Source of the DNA: Actinomycetes bacterium
GTDB lineage: Bacteria > Actinomycetota > Acidimicrobiia > Acidimicrobiales > Poriferisodalaceae
DNA: 48,853 nt
Reading direction: 5' to 3'
Assembly (NCBI GenBank): GCA_024228575.1
Contig: JAAETH010000289.1
Coordinates: forward strand, 1 to 48,853
Both the position numbers and the translations under genes were made by a program. The notes under the pieces were generated by a model. It had not been told where the DNA came from and did no database searches. It saw only the letters and a program-made list of their open reading frames with translations. Within the stretch, counting starts at the first letter, position 1. Each line of letters starts with the position of its first letter. Below, one piece after another: positions 8,995-17,446 of this stretch.

Positions 8995-9065
8995 GCCCAG
9001 CACTCGCCTCGGTGAGTGCTCTGTAGGCCCAGCACTCGCCTCGGTGAGTGCTCTGTAGGCCCAGC
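8966..9065. repeat. Tandem array, 32-bp unit, 3.1 copies, each with a hairpin
   Basis: Three identical 32-base copies begin at 8967, 8999 and 9031, followed by a partial copy to 9065. Each holds the inverted repeat GCACTC...GAGTGC, which extends to an 8-bp stem with one G-T pair around a 4-base loop, then CTGTAGGCC. The first copy lies in the last codons and stop of the DUF302 gene; the array ends one base before the reverse-complement stop codon of the PadR gene. It therefore fills the whole convergent gap. It may act as a repeated bidirectional terminator. Confidence 0.9.
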
Positions 9066-9650
9066 TCAGTCGGCGAGGATCTTGTACAGGTCGGATCTGG
9101 CCTTGTTGAGAACCTCGAGGGCGGCCGAACGTTGCTCGTCGGTCCCGAAGCGAGCTATCTGACGCACCTGGCCGCCGAGTTCGGCTACCGCGCCGCGGAA
9201 CTCGCCGCCCGGCCCCTGCTCGCCGACCTCGTCCCAGGGGGCAGGGGCGGCGGGATCACGTCGGTCGAGCCACGCCCGACCTTCGTCTGTGAGTGCGTAC
9301 TTGCGCTTGCCGTCACCGGACTCGGTTCCAACGACGAGCCCCTTCTCCTGGAGACGGGACAGGGTCGGGTAGACCGTGCCGGGGCTGGGCCGCCACCGTC
9401 CGCGGGTGCGTGACTCGAGTTCGGCTATCAGCTCGTAGCCGTGCATCTCCTGCTCGCCGAGCAGGACAAGAGCGCTGTCGGCCATCGCTCCCCTGCGCAT
9501 ACGGCGCCGTCCTCCGTGACGACGCCGGCCTTCTGGTCCCATGCGGCCTCCCTCTCTACTCATTCTTGTGCGTTCTCCTCGACCTCTGCGCCAATCTGAT
9601 CGACGCGATCTGTGTTCTTGATCTGGGTATTGCTGGTGTTGTGGTTTCAA
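9066..9650 (-). CDS. PadR-family transcriptional regulator
   Basis: 194 residues. Residues 1-55 are a very basic, Arg- and Gly-rich leader. Residues 56-130 are the PadR winged helix (ALVLLGEQEMHGYELIAEL, PSPGTVYPTLSRLQEKGLV, GKRKYALTDEGRAWL). The remaining C-terminal helix would make the dimer contact. TTG 9650 is chosen because a perfect AAAGGAG (9657-9663) sits six bases before it; ATG 9563 would lack such a site. It is divergent from the PPDK-like gene at 9814, and a strong promoter with an internal palindrome lies just upstream, suggesting autoregulation and possibly control of the neighbour. The effector is unknown. Confidence 0.88.
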   Translation of the reverse strand: MKPQHQQYPDQEHRSRRSDWRRGRGERTRMSREGGRMGPEGRRRHGGRRRMRRGAMADSALVLLGEQEMHGYELIAELESRTRGRWRPSPGTVYPTLSRLQEKGLVVGTESGDGKRKYALTDEGRAWLDRRDPAAPAPWDEVGEQGPGGEFRGAVAELGGQVRQIARFGTDEQRSAALEVLNKARSDLYKILAD

Positions 9651-9672
9651 CTTCAGCTCCTTTCAGTACGTA

Positions 9673-9700
9673 ACTATAACGATATATCGCTACGTGTCAA
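9673..9700 (-). promoter_or_regulatory. padR promoter with palindromic operator in the spacer
   Basis: Read on the minus strand: TTGACA (9700-9695), a 16-base spacer, then TATAGT (9678-9673). The spacer holds the perfect palindrome CGATATATCG (9680-9689), extendable to 16 bases with one mismatch pair (9677-9692). A second inverted repeat, CGTGTC-AA-GACACG (9693-9706), overlaps the -35 box. A repressor bound here would block polymerase. The segment is also clearly richer in A and T than its surroundings. Confidence 0.65.
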
Positions 9701-9813
9701 GACACGAAGACAGGATTTGAGTGACCTCCGAGGCGCCAGACGAATCGAGCAGCTATCCCTGATGGTCTCCACACGAACTAGGCTCGTCGGGTCGCTGACC
9801 GAGGGGGAAACCA

Positions 9814-12126
9814 ATGGCCAACGAGCTGTCGAATCGGATCGCGCACCACGTCACGGTTGCAGCACACGAGCGAGACTCCTTGGCGATCGCCTCAGCCCTG
9901 AACTCGATCGAGCCCGACGATCTCGCGATCTTCTTGCACGAACAGCTGACGGTCGAAGACAATGCCCAACGCCTCGGCGAAGGGCTGCCCGCCTCGCCCG
10001 GCGGCGCCAGCGGACGCATCGTCCTGACAGCGGCCGAGGCCCTCGAAGCCGGCGACGCGGGCCAGTCGGTCATCCTCGTGCGCTCCGAAACAACACCCGA
10101 CGATGTCCTCGGCATGCAGGCATCGAAGGGCATCCTCACCTGCCGTGGCGGGCTCGTCAGCCACGCAGCCGTGGTCGCCAGAGGCTGGGGCATCCCGGCG
10201 GTGGTCGGGGCCGTCGAGGTACACATCGAGGGCACGTCGGTGACAATAGGCTCGGCGACCCTGCAGGTCGGCGACGAGATCACCATCGATGGGTCGACCG
10301 GAGCCATCTACCGTGGCTCGATGTCATCGTTTGGCGCCGAGGCTCCCCCAGAGCTCGATGTCTTGTTGGGCTGGGCCGACGACGTCGCCCGCGGCCACGT
10401 ACAGGTGAGGGTCAACGCCGACACCGGGTCCGACGCCGGTCACGGACGCGACCTGGGCGCCCAGGGCATCGGGTTGTGCCGAACCGAGCACATGTTCCTG
10501 TCCTCCGATCGGCTGCCGATCATGCGTCGATTCATCCTCTCGCACGACCCCCGAACCGAAGGAGCCGCACTTCGCGAACTCGAACGAGCTCAGATCGCCG
10601 ACTTCGAGCAGATCCTGGAGGTGATGGACGACCTGCCGGTCACCGTGCGCCTCCTCGATCCTCCACTTCACGAATTCCTGCCCAACCTGCTCGACCTGAC
10701 CGCCGCCGAAGCGCGCGACGAACTCGACGCAGATGGACTTGCCGAGCTGGCTGCGGTACGCCGCCTGCACGAGGTGAACCCGATGCTGGGCACACGCGGG
10801 GTGCGCCTGGGTATGGTTCGTCCAGGTGTCTACGAGATGCAGGTGCGGGCGCTGTGCATCGCTGCCGCAAACCTGTTCGAACAGGGCAGGAATCCCCACG
10901 TCGAGATCATGATCCCACTGGTTGTCGACGCTGAGGAACTTCGCGTCGCCCGCTCGTGGGTCGACGGCGTTCTGAACAAGATCGGTCATCCCGAGTTGGC
11001 AGCGGGTGTCATCACTGTCGGCGCCATGATCGAAACACCGCGCGCCGCCATCACCGCCGGAGCGCTCGCCGAACATGCCGATTTCTTCTCATTCGGCACG
11101 AACGATCTGACCCAGATGACGTTCGCGTTCAGCCGCGACGACGTCGAATCGAAGTTGCTCCCCACCTATCAGGCCCAGGGCATCCTCGAAGCCAATCCCT
11201 TCGCCGTCCTCGATCAGGCCGGCGTCGGCGAGATCCTGCGTCATGCATGTGGTGAGGCTCGTAACCACCGGCCCGACATCAAGCTCGGCATCTGTGGTGA
11301 ACATGCGGGCCACCCCGAATCAGCCGATTTCCTCATACGGTTGGGCGTCGATTCGGTCAGCTGTTCACCCTTCAGGGTTCCTATTGCCCGCATCGCCGTG
11401 GCCCAGGCCCTTCTGGCATGTGGCCGGGTTCACATCGACGACGTCGAATTCCACTTCGGCGACAAGACCTCCCGGGACCACACACTCGGGGCTGGCGCCG
11501 ATGCCGCTCGAGACGTGGACTCGATGCCTCCAGTCGAAGTCGACCTGGCCCTGGTCCTCCACGTGTTGAGGATCCGGGGTTTCATCACCCCCGACGGTCT
11601 CGAGGCCAGCCTCGGCACAGTGCCAAGGGTCATTCTCGATCAGCTGATCGATGCCGGGCACGTCAACTACATGGAACCGCGGAACATGTACATGCTCATG
11701 CCACCCGGCCGCGAACGTCACGGCGAACTGCTTCCTGGTCTGGCCACAAACGCAGGCCGGCTGGCCGAGCCCTACGAGCAGTTCCTGACCCTGAACGACA
11801 GTTTCAAGAAGTTGTGCAACGACTGGCAGATGAGGGGTGATCAGCCCAACGACCACACCGATGCCACCTACGACAAGGGTTGCACAGAACGCCTCGCAAC
11901 TCTCGACGACAACTCCGTGGTGATCATCAGCGAGATGGCCACCGCCGTCACACGTCTCGCCCGCTACACACACCGCCTGAACGTGGCACGCAGGGCCGTC
12001 GAGGCCGGCGAGGCCAAACAGTTCACCGGTGTCATGTGCGAGTCGTATCACGACATCTGGATGGAACTTCACGAGGATCTCATCGTGTTGCAGGGAATCG
12101 ACCGCACCGCAGAAGGCAGTTTCTAG
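9814..12126 (+). CDS. PPDK-like PEP-utilising protein lacking the ATP-grasp half, with a C-terminal extension
   Basis: 770 residues. Residues 55-165 match the swivelling phosphohistidine domain of pyruvate phosphate dikinase (GLPASPGGASG, then TCRGGLVSHAAVVARG with His117). Residues 195-535 match its PEP/pyruvate barrel, with Arg223 (GLCRTEHMF), Arg279 (VRLLDPPLHEF), Glu407 (AMIETPRA), Asn430-Asp431 (FGTNDLTQMTFAFSRDD) and Cys494 (GICGEHAGHP) all present. The roughly 340-residue nucleotide-binding domain that normally comes first is absent. Residues 536-770 are an extension I do not recognise; 575-640 look like a winged helix and the rest is helical. It could phosphorylate His117 from PEP, but needs a partner to use ATP. 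A GAGGGGG ribosome site supports ATG 9814. Divergent from padR. Confidence 0.85.
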   Translation: MANELSNRIAHHVTVAAHERDSLAIASALNSIEPDDLAIFLHEQLTVEDNAQRLGEGLPASPGGASGRIVLTAAEALEAGDAGQSVILVRSETTPDDVLGMQASKGILTCRGGLVSHAAVVARGWGIPAVVGAVEVHIEGTSVTIGSATLQVGDEITIDGSTGAIYRGSMSSFGAEAPPELDVLLGWADDVARGHVQVRVNADTGSDAGHGRDLGAQGIGLCRTEHMFLSSDRLPIMRRFILSHDPRTEGAALRELERAQIADFEQILEVMDDLPVTVRLLDPPLHEFLPNLLDLTAAEARDELDADGLAELAAVRRLHEVNPMLGTRGVRLGMVRPGVYEMQVRALCIAAANLFEQGRNPHVEIMIPLVVDAEELRVARSWVDGVLNKIGHPELAAGVITVGAMIETPRAAITAGALAEHADFFSFGTNDLTQMTFAFSRDDVESKLLPTYQAQGILEANPFAVLDQAGVGEILRHACGEARNHRPDIKLGICGEHAGHPESADFLIRLGVDSVSCSPFRVPIARIAVAQALLACGRVHIDDVEFHFGDKTSRDHTLGAGADAARDVDSMPPVEVDLALVLHVLRIRGFITPDGLEASLGTVPRVILDQLIDAGHVNYMEPRNMYMLMPPGRERHGELLPGLATNAGRLAEPYEQFLTLNDSFKKLCNDWQMRGDQPNDHTDATYDKGCTERLATLDDNSVVIISEMATAVTRLARYTHRLNVARRAVEAGEAKQFTGVMCESYHDIWMELHEDLIVLQGIDRTAEGSF

Positions 12127-12283
12127 CCTCCTCGTCTCCTGCTCTCGAGGCGCCGCGGACCTTCCGAGGGAACCGACGGGTTCCGGACGCTGTCGGTTGA
12201 CGACTACCACGATCCAGCTTCGGGGCCGGAATTGACGCGGGCCGACCGTGACCCGGACGCTGTCGCGCGCCTACCATCGAGCC

Positions 12284-13828
12284 ATGATCAACAACGTCGG
12301 CCAATTCGTTTCAAAGCGCGCCCTGCTGAACCCGAACACCGAAGCGGTCGTCGATATCTCGACGGGCTCACGCCAGACCTACCCTGAGCTGAATCTGCGC
12401 TGCAACCGGGTGTCCAACGCCCTACTCGACAGCGGTATGGAGAAGGGCGACCGCGTCGCAACCTTGTTGATGAACGGCTCCGAGTTTGTCGAGACGTTCT
12501 TCGGCACCGGCAAGGTAGGGGGCGTCATCGTCGCCTTGAACTGGCGCCTCGTCGCTGACGAACTGTCGTTCATCCTGACCGACTCCGGCGCCGAGACGCT
12601 GGTGTTCGGTACTGCGTTCAACGAGGTCGCGACGGAGCTCCACGAGAGGGGCGCCGACGGCACCGCCGTGACCCGGTGGGTTCACGTCGGCGATGCGGCA
12701 GATCGGCCCGAATTCGCGACGGGCTACGAGGACGTGCTCGCCGGCGCGTCGGAGGCCGAACCCGACACCGATGTTGGCGGCGACGATCTGCTGTTCATCA
12801 TGTACACCTCGGGAACCACCGGTCTTCCCAAGGGCGTCATGCACTCGCACGAAACAACTGTGTGGGCGGTCATGACCGTCCTTGCGACCGCCGACATCCA
12901 GTACGACGATCGATATCTGATCTGCCTGCCGCTGTTCCACGTCGGAGCGCTGAACCCACTGCTCGACACGATCGGTCGAGGCGGAACCTGCGTCATCATG
13001 AGCGAGTTCGACCCACACCGCATCTGGGAGATCTTCGCCGAAGAGAAGATCACGGTCACGCTCGCCGTCCCGGCAATGCTCCAGTTCATGTTGCTCACCT
13101 ACGACGCCGAGCGCCACGACACGTCACTTCTGCGTTGGGTGATGAGCGGCGCTTCCCCCGTACCGGAGACCCTCATCAGGACCTACGAGGAGATGGACAT
13201 CGAGATCCACCAGGTCTACGGGCTGACCGAAACAGGCGGTCCCTCCTGTCTCATCTCACCAGACGATGCCATCGCCCGCGCCGGCTCGACGGGCAAGGAG
13301 TTCTTCTTCACCCAGGTCCGCATCGTCAACCAGGAAGGCGAGGACTGCTCACCGAACGAACCGGGCGAGGTCCTCGTCGCCGGTCCCCACGTAATGCTCG
13401 GCTACTGGAACCGCCCGGAGGCAACCGCCGAAACAATCGTCGACGGGTGGCTCAAGACCGGCGACATCGCCATCTTCGACGATGACGGGTTCGTGTACAT
13501 CCAGGATCGGGTGAAGGACATGATCATCTCGGGTGGCGAGAACGTCTACCCCGCCGAGATCGAGAACGTCATCCTGGGACTGGAGGGCGTGAACGAGGTT
13601 GCCGTCATCGGGATTCCCTCCGACAAGTGGGGCGAATCACCACTGGCCGTGGTTGTCCGGGCCGACGAGTCGGTCACCGCCGCGAGCGTGCTCGAACACT
13701 GTGGTGGAAAGCTCGCCAAGTTCAAACAACCCAAGGCGGTCGAGTTCACCGATGTCATTCCCCGCAACCCGACGGGCAAGATCTTGAAGCGCATCTTGCG
13801 CGAACAGTTCGAAGACGCCGCCGATTAG
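12284..13828 (+). CDS. AMP-forming acyl-CoA ligase (ANL superfamily)
   Basis: 514 residues. Such enzymes activate a carboxylic acid to an acyl-AMP and then an acyl-CoA. Motifs in order: the phosphate-binding loop MYTSGTTGLPKGVMHS (about residues 170-185), YGLTETGG, the hinge region DGFVYIQDRVKDMIISGGENVYPAEIE (split here only by its length in the protein) and the C-terminal catalytic lysine in PTGKILKR. The overall pattern is that of medium- or long-chain fatty acid ligases; the acid is unknown. ATG 12284 lies right before the conserved start; an upstream in-frame start at 12248 is less likely. The PPK2 gene begins 39 bases later and may be cotranscribed. Confidence 0.88.
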   Translation: MINNVGQFVSKRALLNPNTEAVVDISTGSRQTYPELNLRCNRVSNALLDSGMEKGDRVATLLMNGSEFVETFFGTGKVGGVIVALNWRLVADELSFILTDSGAETLVFGTAFNEVATELHERGADGTAVTRWVHVGDAADRPEFATGYEDVLAGASEAEPDTDVGGDDLLFIMYTSGTTGLPKGVMHSHETTVWAVMTVLATADIQYDDRYLICLPLFHVGALNPLLDTIGRGGTCVIMSEFDPHRIWEIFAEEKITVTLAVPAMLQFMLLTYDAERHDTSLLRWVMSGASPVPETLIRTYEEMDIEIHQVYGLTETGGPSCLISPDDAIARAGSTGKEFFFTQVRIVNQEGEDCSPNEPGEVLVAGPHVMLGYWNRPEATAETIVDGWLKTGDIAIFDDDGFVYIQDRVKDMIISGGENVYPAEIENVILGLEGVNEVAVIGIPSDKWGESPLAVVVRADESVTAASVLEHCGGKLAKFKQPKAVEFTDVIPRNPTGKILKRILREQFEDAAD

Positions 13829-13867
13829 ACCGAAGAACATGCAGCCGACAGGATCGACGAGGTAGCC

Positions 13868-14734
13868 ATGACGACACAAAGAAGTCAGCCCGCTGTCAAC
13901 AAGCCGTCCGACGCTCTGTTGTACGAAACCCCAGCCGGGGCCGAGTACTACACGAGCAAGGGCAAGCTCAGGAAGGAGTATTACGAGGCGAAGCTGAACG
14001 AGCTCCAGGAGGAGTTCGTCAAGCTCCAGTATTGGGTCGCCGAACACGGGCTTCGCGTCCTCATCATCTTCGAGGGACGAGGTTCAGCGGGCAAGGGTGG
14101 TGTCATCAAGCGCATCAGCGAACGCACGAGCCCACGTATCGTGCGAACCGAAGCCCTGCCGAAACCGACCGAACGCGAACAGACCCAGTGGTACTTCCAG
14201 CGCTATGTTCCACTATTGCCCTCTGGCGGCGAGATCGTGTTGTTCGACCGCAGCTGGTACAACCGCTCGAACGTCGAGTGGGTCATGGACTTCTGCACTC
14301 CCGAGCAGCACCAGGAGTTCCTGCGCACCTGTCCCGAATTCGAGACCATGCTCGTACGTTCGGGCATCATGTTGCTGAAATACTGGTTCTCGATCAGCTA
14401 CGAAGAGCAGGAACGTCGTTTCGCGGCTCGCAACGAAGAGCCGGTCAAGCGGTGGAAGTTGTCCGACATGGACCTCGAAGAGCACCGCCTCTACACGCGC
14501 TACTCGATGGCGAAGGACACAACCTTCCAGTACACCGACATCAAGCAGGCACCCTGGTACGTCGTCCCAAGCGATGACAAGAAGCGGGCGAGGCTGAATT
14601 GCATCAGCCATATCCTCTCGCACATCCCCTACGAGGATGTCGTTCCCGATCCGATCGAGATCCCTGCCCGCCAAGAGGTGCCGTACATTCGCCCACCGAT
14701 GCGCGAGCAGACCTTCGTCCCCCAGCTCTACTAG
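13868..14734 (+). CDS. Polyphosphate kinase 2, class I-like, variant Walker A
   Basis: 288 residues of the PPK2 family, which moves phosphate between polyphosphate and nucleotides. Walker A is FEGRGSAGKGG (about 68-78) and Walker B is VLFDRSWYNR (about 124-133). The RYV, WKLS and KKRARLNCI segments of the family follow. The Walker A lacks the Asp found in the paralogue next door (EGRDAAGKGG), where Gly stands here; that Asp is thought to be catalytic in characterised members. Function is therefore uncertain in direction and rate. ATG 13868 has GAGG upstream. It ends 14 bases from the stop of the oppositely oriented paralogue. Confidence 0.88.
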   Translation: MTTQRSQPAVNKPSDALLYETPAGAEYYTSKGKLRKEYYEAKLNELQEEFVKLQYWVAEHGLRVLIIFEGRGSAGKGGVIKRISERTSPRIVRTEALPKPTEREQTQWYFQRYVPLLPSGGEIVLFDRSWYNRSNVEWVMDFCTPEQHQEFLRTCPEFETMLVRSGIMLLKYWFSISYEEQERRFAARNEEPVKRWKLSDMDLEEHRLYTRYSMAKDTTFQYTDIKQAPWYVVPSDDKKRARLNCISHILSHIPYEDVVPDPIEIPARQEVPYIRPPMREQTFVPQLY

Positions 14735-14748
14735 CGGCGGCGGGCCTT

Positions 14749-15618
14749 TCAGTGCTTGAACTTGCCGCGCCGAATGCGGTCGGCTTCCATCATCTCCAGC
14801 TCGTGTGAACCCGAGATGACCACGTCGGGATCCGGCACAAAATCGATCTCTGGATCACGGTCGGCATAGTCGACCGAGTTGAGGATCACACGCATGGCGT
14901 TGAGCCTCGCGAGGTGTTTGTTCCTCGAGCGAATGATCGTCCAGGGTGTGACGCTCGTGTGGGTCCGATCGAGCATCTCGTACTTGCGCTCGGTGAACTC
15001 GCCCCAAAGGTCCTGTGCCTGAACGTCGACCTCGCTCAGCTTCCACTGGCGCAATGGATCGTGACGACGCCTGTCGAACCGACGCTCCTGCTCCTTCTTG
15101 GTGACCGAGAAGTAGAGCTTGACGAGGATTGTCCCCTGCCTGACGAGGTCCTTCTCGAACCCGACAACTCCACGCAGGAAGTCCCTGTGTTCCTTCTCGG
15201 TACAGAACCCGAAGATGGGCTCGACCATCGCCCTGTTGTACCAACTGCGGTCGAACAGGACCATCTCGCCACCGCGAGGGAACTGCTCGACGTAGCGCTG
15301 CAGGAACCACGAGGTGCGCTGCTCGGCGGTCGGCTTGCCGAGAGCCACCACCCGGTAGTGCTTCTCGTTCATATAGCGGGTCACGCGGCGGATGGTGCCG
15401 CCCTTGCCTGCGGCGTCGCGCCCCTCGAACAAGACGATGACTCGAAGATCGCTGGCCTCGAGGTGTCGCTGGAGTTTCAGGAGTTCGCCCTGGAACGGCT
15501 CGAGTTCCTTCTCCTTGGCGTATCGTTTCTCGAGGCGCCGACTCTTGGCCTTCTGCTCCTCCAACCTTCGTTTGAGGTCGCGGACCTTGTCCTGCATGCC
15601 CAGTTCACCGGCTTTCAC
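14749..15618 (-). CDS. Polyphosphate kinase 2, canonical motifs
   Basis: 289 residues, the second PPK2 in the window. An N-terminal charged coiled-coil-like stretch (residues 8-40: VRDLKRRLEEQKAKSRRLEK) precedes the kinase core. Walker A is FEGRDAAGKGGTIRR with the Asp intact, and Walker B is VLFDRSWYNRAMVEPIFGFC. Phosphate transfer between polyphosphate and ADP/GDP is the expected reaction. GTG 15618 is chosen because GGGGGG stands six bases before it; ATG 15597 and TTG 15657 are alternatives. It is tail-to-tail with the other PPK2 and divergent from the alcohol dehydrogenase at 15853, with a 234-base gap in which I see no clear signal. Confidence 0.9.
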   Translation of the reverse strand: MKAGELGMQDKVRDLKRRLEEQKAKSRRLEKRYAKEKELEPFQGELLKLQRHLEASDLRVIVLFEGRDAAGKGGTIRRVTRYMNEKHYRVVALGKPTAEQRTSWFLQRYVEQFPRGGEMVLFDRSWYNRAMVEPIFGFCTEKEHRDFLRGVVGFEKDLVRQGTILVKLYFSVTKKEQERRFDRRRHDPLRQWKLSEVDVQAQDLWGEFTERKYEMLDRTHTSVTPWTIIRSRNKHLARLNAMRVILNSVDYADRDPEIDFVPDPDVVISGSHELEMMEADRIRRGKFKH

Positions 15619-15852
15619 TAGTTGCCCCCCGATCGACCACTCCCGCTGAGGCCCCAACTGGTTTGTCGCCCCAAGGTGACCGTTCCAGATCGAGATGTTT
15701 CATTTCATGCCCCGCATCGGCCGCTCCACCCGAGACTTCAAGCGAAACGCGACACACTGAGTGGCAGCAAGGGACCTACGTCACAATCCCATCACATTTG
15801 TGTAGTCGATCGCTTTGCCCATCGAGGCTTCGGCGCAATAGGTTCGACGTCG

Positions 15853-16944
15853 ATGATGCCAACCGGGCTTGTCCTCACGTCTCCTCGAACCTTCGAGCGC
15901 CGCCACTTCGCCATGCCCTCCATCGGTCCCGATGAGGGCCTCCTGCGGGTCGAAGCCTGCGGCCTGTGCGGCACCGATCACGAGCAGTACTCGGGCGACA
16001 TCGCCAGCTCATACGCCTTCATCCCCGGACACGAGGTGGTCGGAATCGTCGAGGAGATCGGTGAAGGTGCGGCCGCCCGATGGGGCGTCAGCCAAGGCCA
16101 GAGGGTGGCGGTCGAGGTCTTCCAGTCGTGTAGGGAGTGCAGAAACTGTCGTGCGGGCGTCTACCGTCGGTGCTCGACCAACGGGCTGGCGACCATGGTC
16201 GGGTTCGCCGACGCCGACAACGGTCCGGGACTGGGCGGCGGGTACGCAACCCATCTCTACCTGGGTCCTGACTCCATGCTGCTCGACATCGCGGACTCCC
16301 TCGACCCTGTCACCGCAACCCTGTTCAACCCTGTTGGTGCCGGAATCCGCTGGGCGGTTGAATTGCCCCAGACCAAACCCGGCGACGTGGTCGCCATCCT
16401 CGGACCAGGGGTTCGTGGTCTCAGCGCAGCGGCAGCGGCCAAGGAGGCAGGAGCCGGATTTGTGATGGTGACCGGCCTCGGCGAGCGCGATGCCGAACGT
16501 CTTGCCCTCGCGCCCGCCTTTGGGGCCGATCTGACCGTCGACGTTTCTCGGGACGACCCGGTCAGAGTTCTGCGGTCTGTGGTCGGAGGCAAGGCCGACG
16601 TGGTCGTCGATGTGACCGCCAAGGCACCGGCGGCTCTGAGTCAGGCGATAGGGCTTGCACGTGTTGGTGGCACGGTCGTGTTGGCCGGGGTCCGGGGCTC
16701 CACCGAAACACCGGGATTCGACCCCGACCACATCGTCTACAAGGAGCTGCAGATTCTCGGTGCCCTTGGCGTCGACATCGGTGCCTACCGCCAGGCGATC
16801 GACCTGCTGGCATCGGGCCGCTACCCATTCGCCGAGCTGCCCCGCCGCGTGGCAGGCTTCGATGACATCGAATCGCTGCTACAGATCATGGCCGGCGACC
16901 GACGCGGCATTCCACCCATACACGGGGTGTTCGCTCCCCGATAG
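15853..16944 (+). CDS. Zinc-dependent medium-chain alcohol dehydrogenase
   Basis: 363 residues. ACGLCGTDHEQ and PGHEVVGIV supply catalytic zinc ligands. CRECRNCRAGVYRRC supplies the four cysteines of the structural zinc lobe. The nucleotide-binding fold follows with AILGPGVRGLSAAAAAKEAG, in which GPGVRG replaces the more usual GxGxxG. It probably oxidises an alcohol or reduces an aldehyde with NAD(P). Two adjacent ATG codons (15853, 15856) can start it. The thioesterase begins 28 bases after its stop and the crotonase after that, so an operon for oxidising an alcohol to an acyl-CoA level intermediate is plausible. Confidence 0.88.
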   Translation: MMPTGLVLTSPRTFERRHFAMPSIGPDEGLLRVEACGLCGTDHEQYSGDIASSYAFIPGHEVVGIVEEIGEGAAARWGVSQGQRVAVEVFQSCRECRNCRAGVYRRCSTNGLATMVGFADADNGPGLGGGYATHLYLGPDSMLLDIADSLDPVTATLFNPVGAGIRWAVELPQTKPGDVVAILGPGVRGLSAAAAAKEAGAGFVMVTGLGERDAERLALAPAFGADLTVDVSRDDPVRVLRSVVGGKADVVVDVTAKAPAALSQAIGLARVGGTVVLAGVRGSTETPGFDPDHIVYKELQILGALGVDIGAYRQAIDLLASGRYPFAELPRRVAGFDDIESLLQIMAGDRRGIPPIHGVFAPR

Positions 16945-16972
16945 AAAACACCCGGCCAGAGGAGGCCACGGC

Positions 16973-17410
16973 ATGAACCGACCGACGTTCGACAGCTTCG
17001 ACGAGGACTGGGCCAACCTGGTCGTCGGTCAGGTCTCGAGGAAGGGCATCGACAGCTACCTCGGCCTGAAGGTCACCGAGATCACGGCCGGTCGACTCGT
17101 GTGCGAGATGCCCGTCACCGACGAGCTGATCACCGCCATGGGGAGTATGCACGGAGGGTGCCTGTCGGCCATGTGTGATCACGTGCTCGGAGTGGTCATG
17201 TATCCCGTCATGGCACCCGGTTCGTGGGCTGCCACAACCGAGTTCAAAATCAACCTGTTGGCCCCGGTGAAGGGTGGCATCTGTATTGCCACCAGCGAGA
17301 TCATCTCGATGAGCAAACGCCTCGCGGTCGTGCGCATCGAGATCGAGAACGACGGAAGGCTCGTGGCCGCCGCCCAGGGAACCTGCACCATCGTCGCACC
17401 CAAGAAGTAG
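16973..17410 (+). CDS. PaaI-family hotdog thioesterase
   Basis: 145 residues with a single hotdog domain. The signature MGSMHGGCLSAMCDHVLG (about residues 50-70), with the HGG turn and an Asp in the following helix, is that of PaaI-type acyl-CoA thioesterases, which hydrolyse acyl- or arylacetyl-CoA esters. The C-terminal strands (ATTEFKINLLAPVKGG, IEIENDGRLVAAAQGTCTIV) complete the fold. A GAGGAGG ribosome site (16959-16965) fixes ATG 16973. It sits between the alcohol dehydrogenase and the crotonase with gaps of 28 and 36 bases. Confidence 0.88.
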   Translation: MNRPTFDSFDEDWANLVVGQVSRKGIDSYLGLKVTEITAGRLVCEMPVTDELITAMGSMHGGCLSAMCDHVLGVVMYPVMAPGSWAATTEFKINLLAPVKGGICIATSEIISMSKRLAVVRIEIENDGRLVAAAQGTCTIVAPKK

Positions 17411-17446
17411 GCACGAGTACCGACCCACGATCACCAGGAGACCACC

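Noticed and set aside
8966-9065. CRISPR array
   Set aside because: The copies are directly adjacent with no spacers, so it is a tandem repeat, not a CRISPR.
9612-10934. A 440-codon plus-strand frame through the padR-PPDK region
   Set aside because: It is very rich in Arg and overlaps the PPDK-like gene in another frame; the N-terminal hydrophobic run is from the AT-rich promoter.
12169-12184. Hairpin GGAACC-GACG-GGTTCC after the PPDK-like gene
   Set aside because: The stem has only 6 bp and no T-run, and it is 43 bases from the stop, so I did not call a terminator.
12183-12265. Direct repeat CCGGACGCTGTCG (12183-12195 and 12253-12265)
   Set aside because: Two 13-base copies in a 157-base gap may be chance or a small duplication; no gene, promoter or element is linked to them.
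15619-15852. Small gene MPRIGRSTRDFKRNATH in the PPK2-alcohol dehydrogenase gap
   Set aside because: 17 codons, no ribosome site and no similarity that I recognise; treated as noise.
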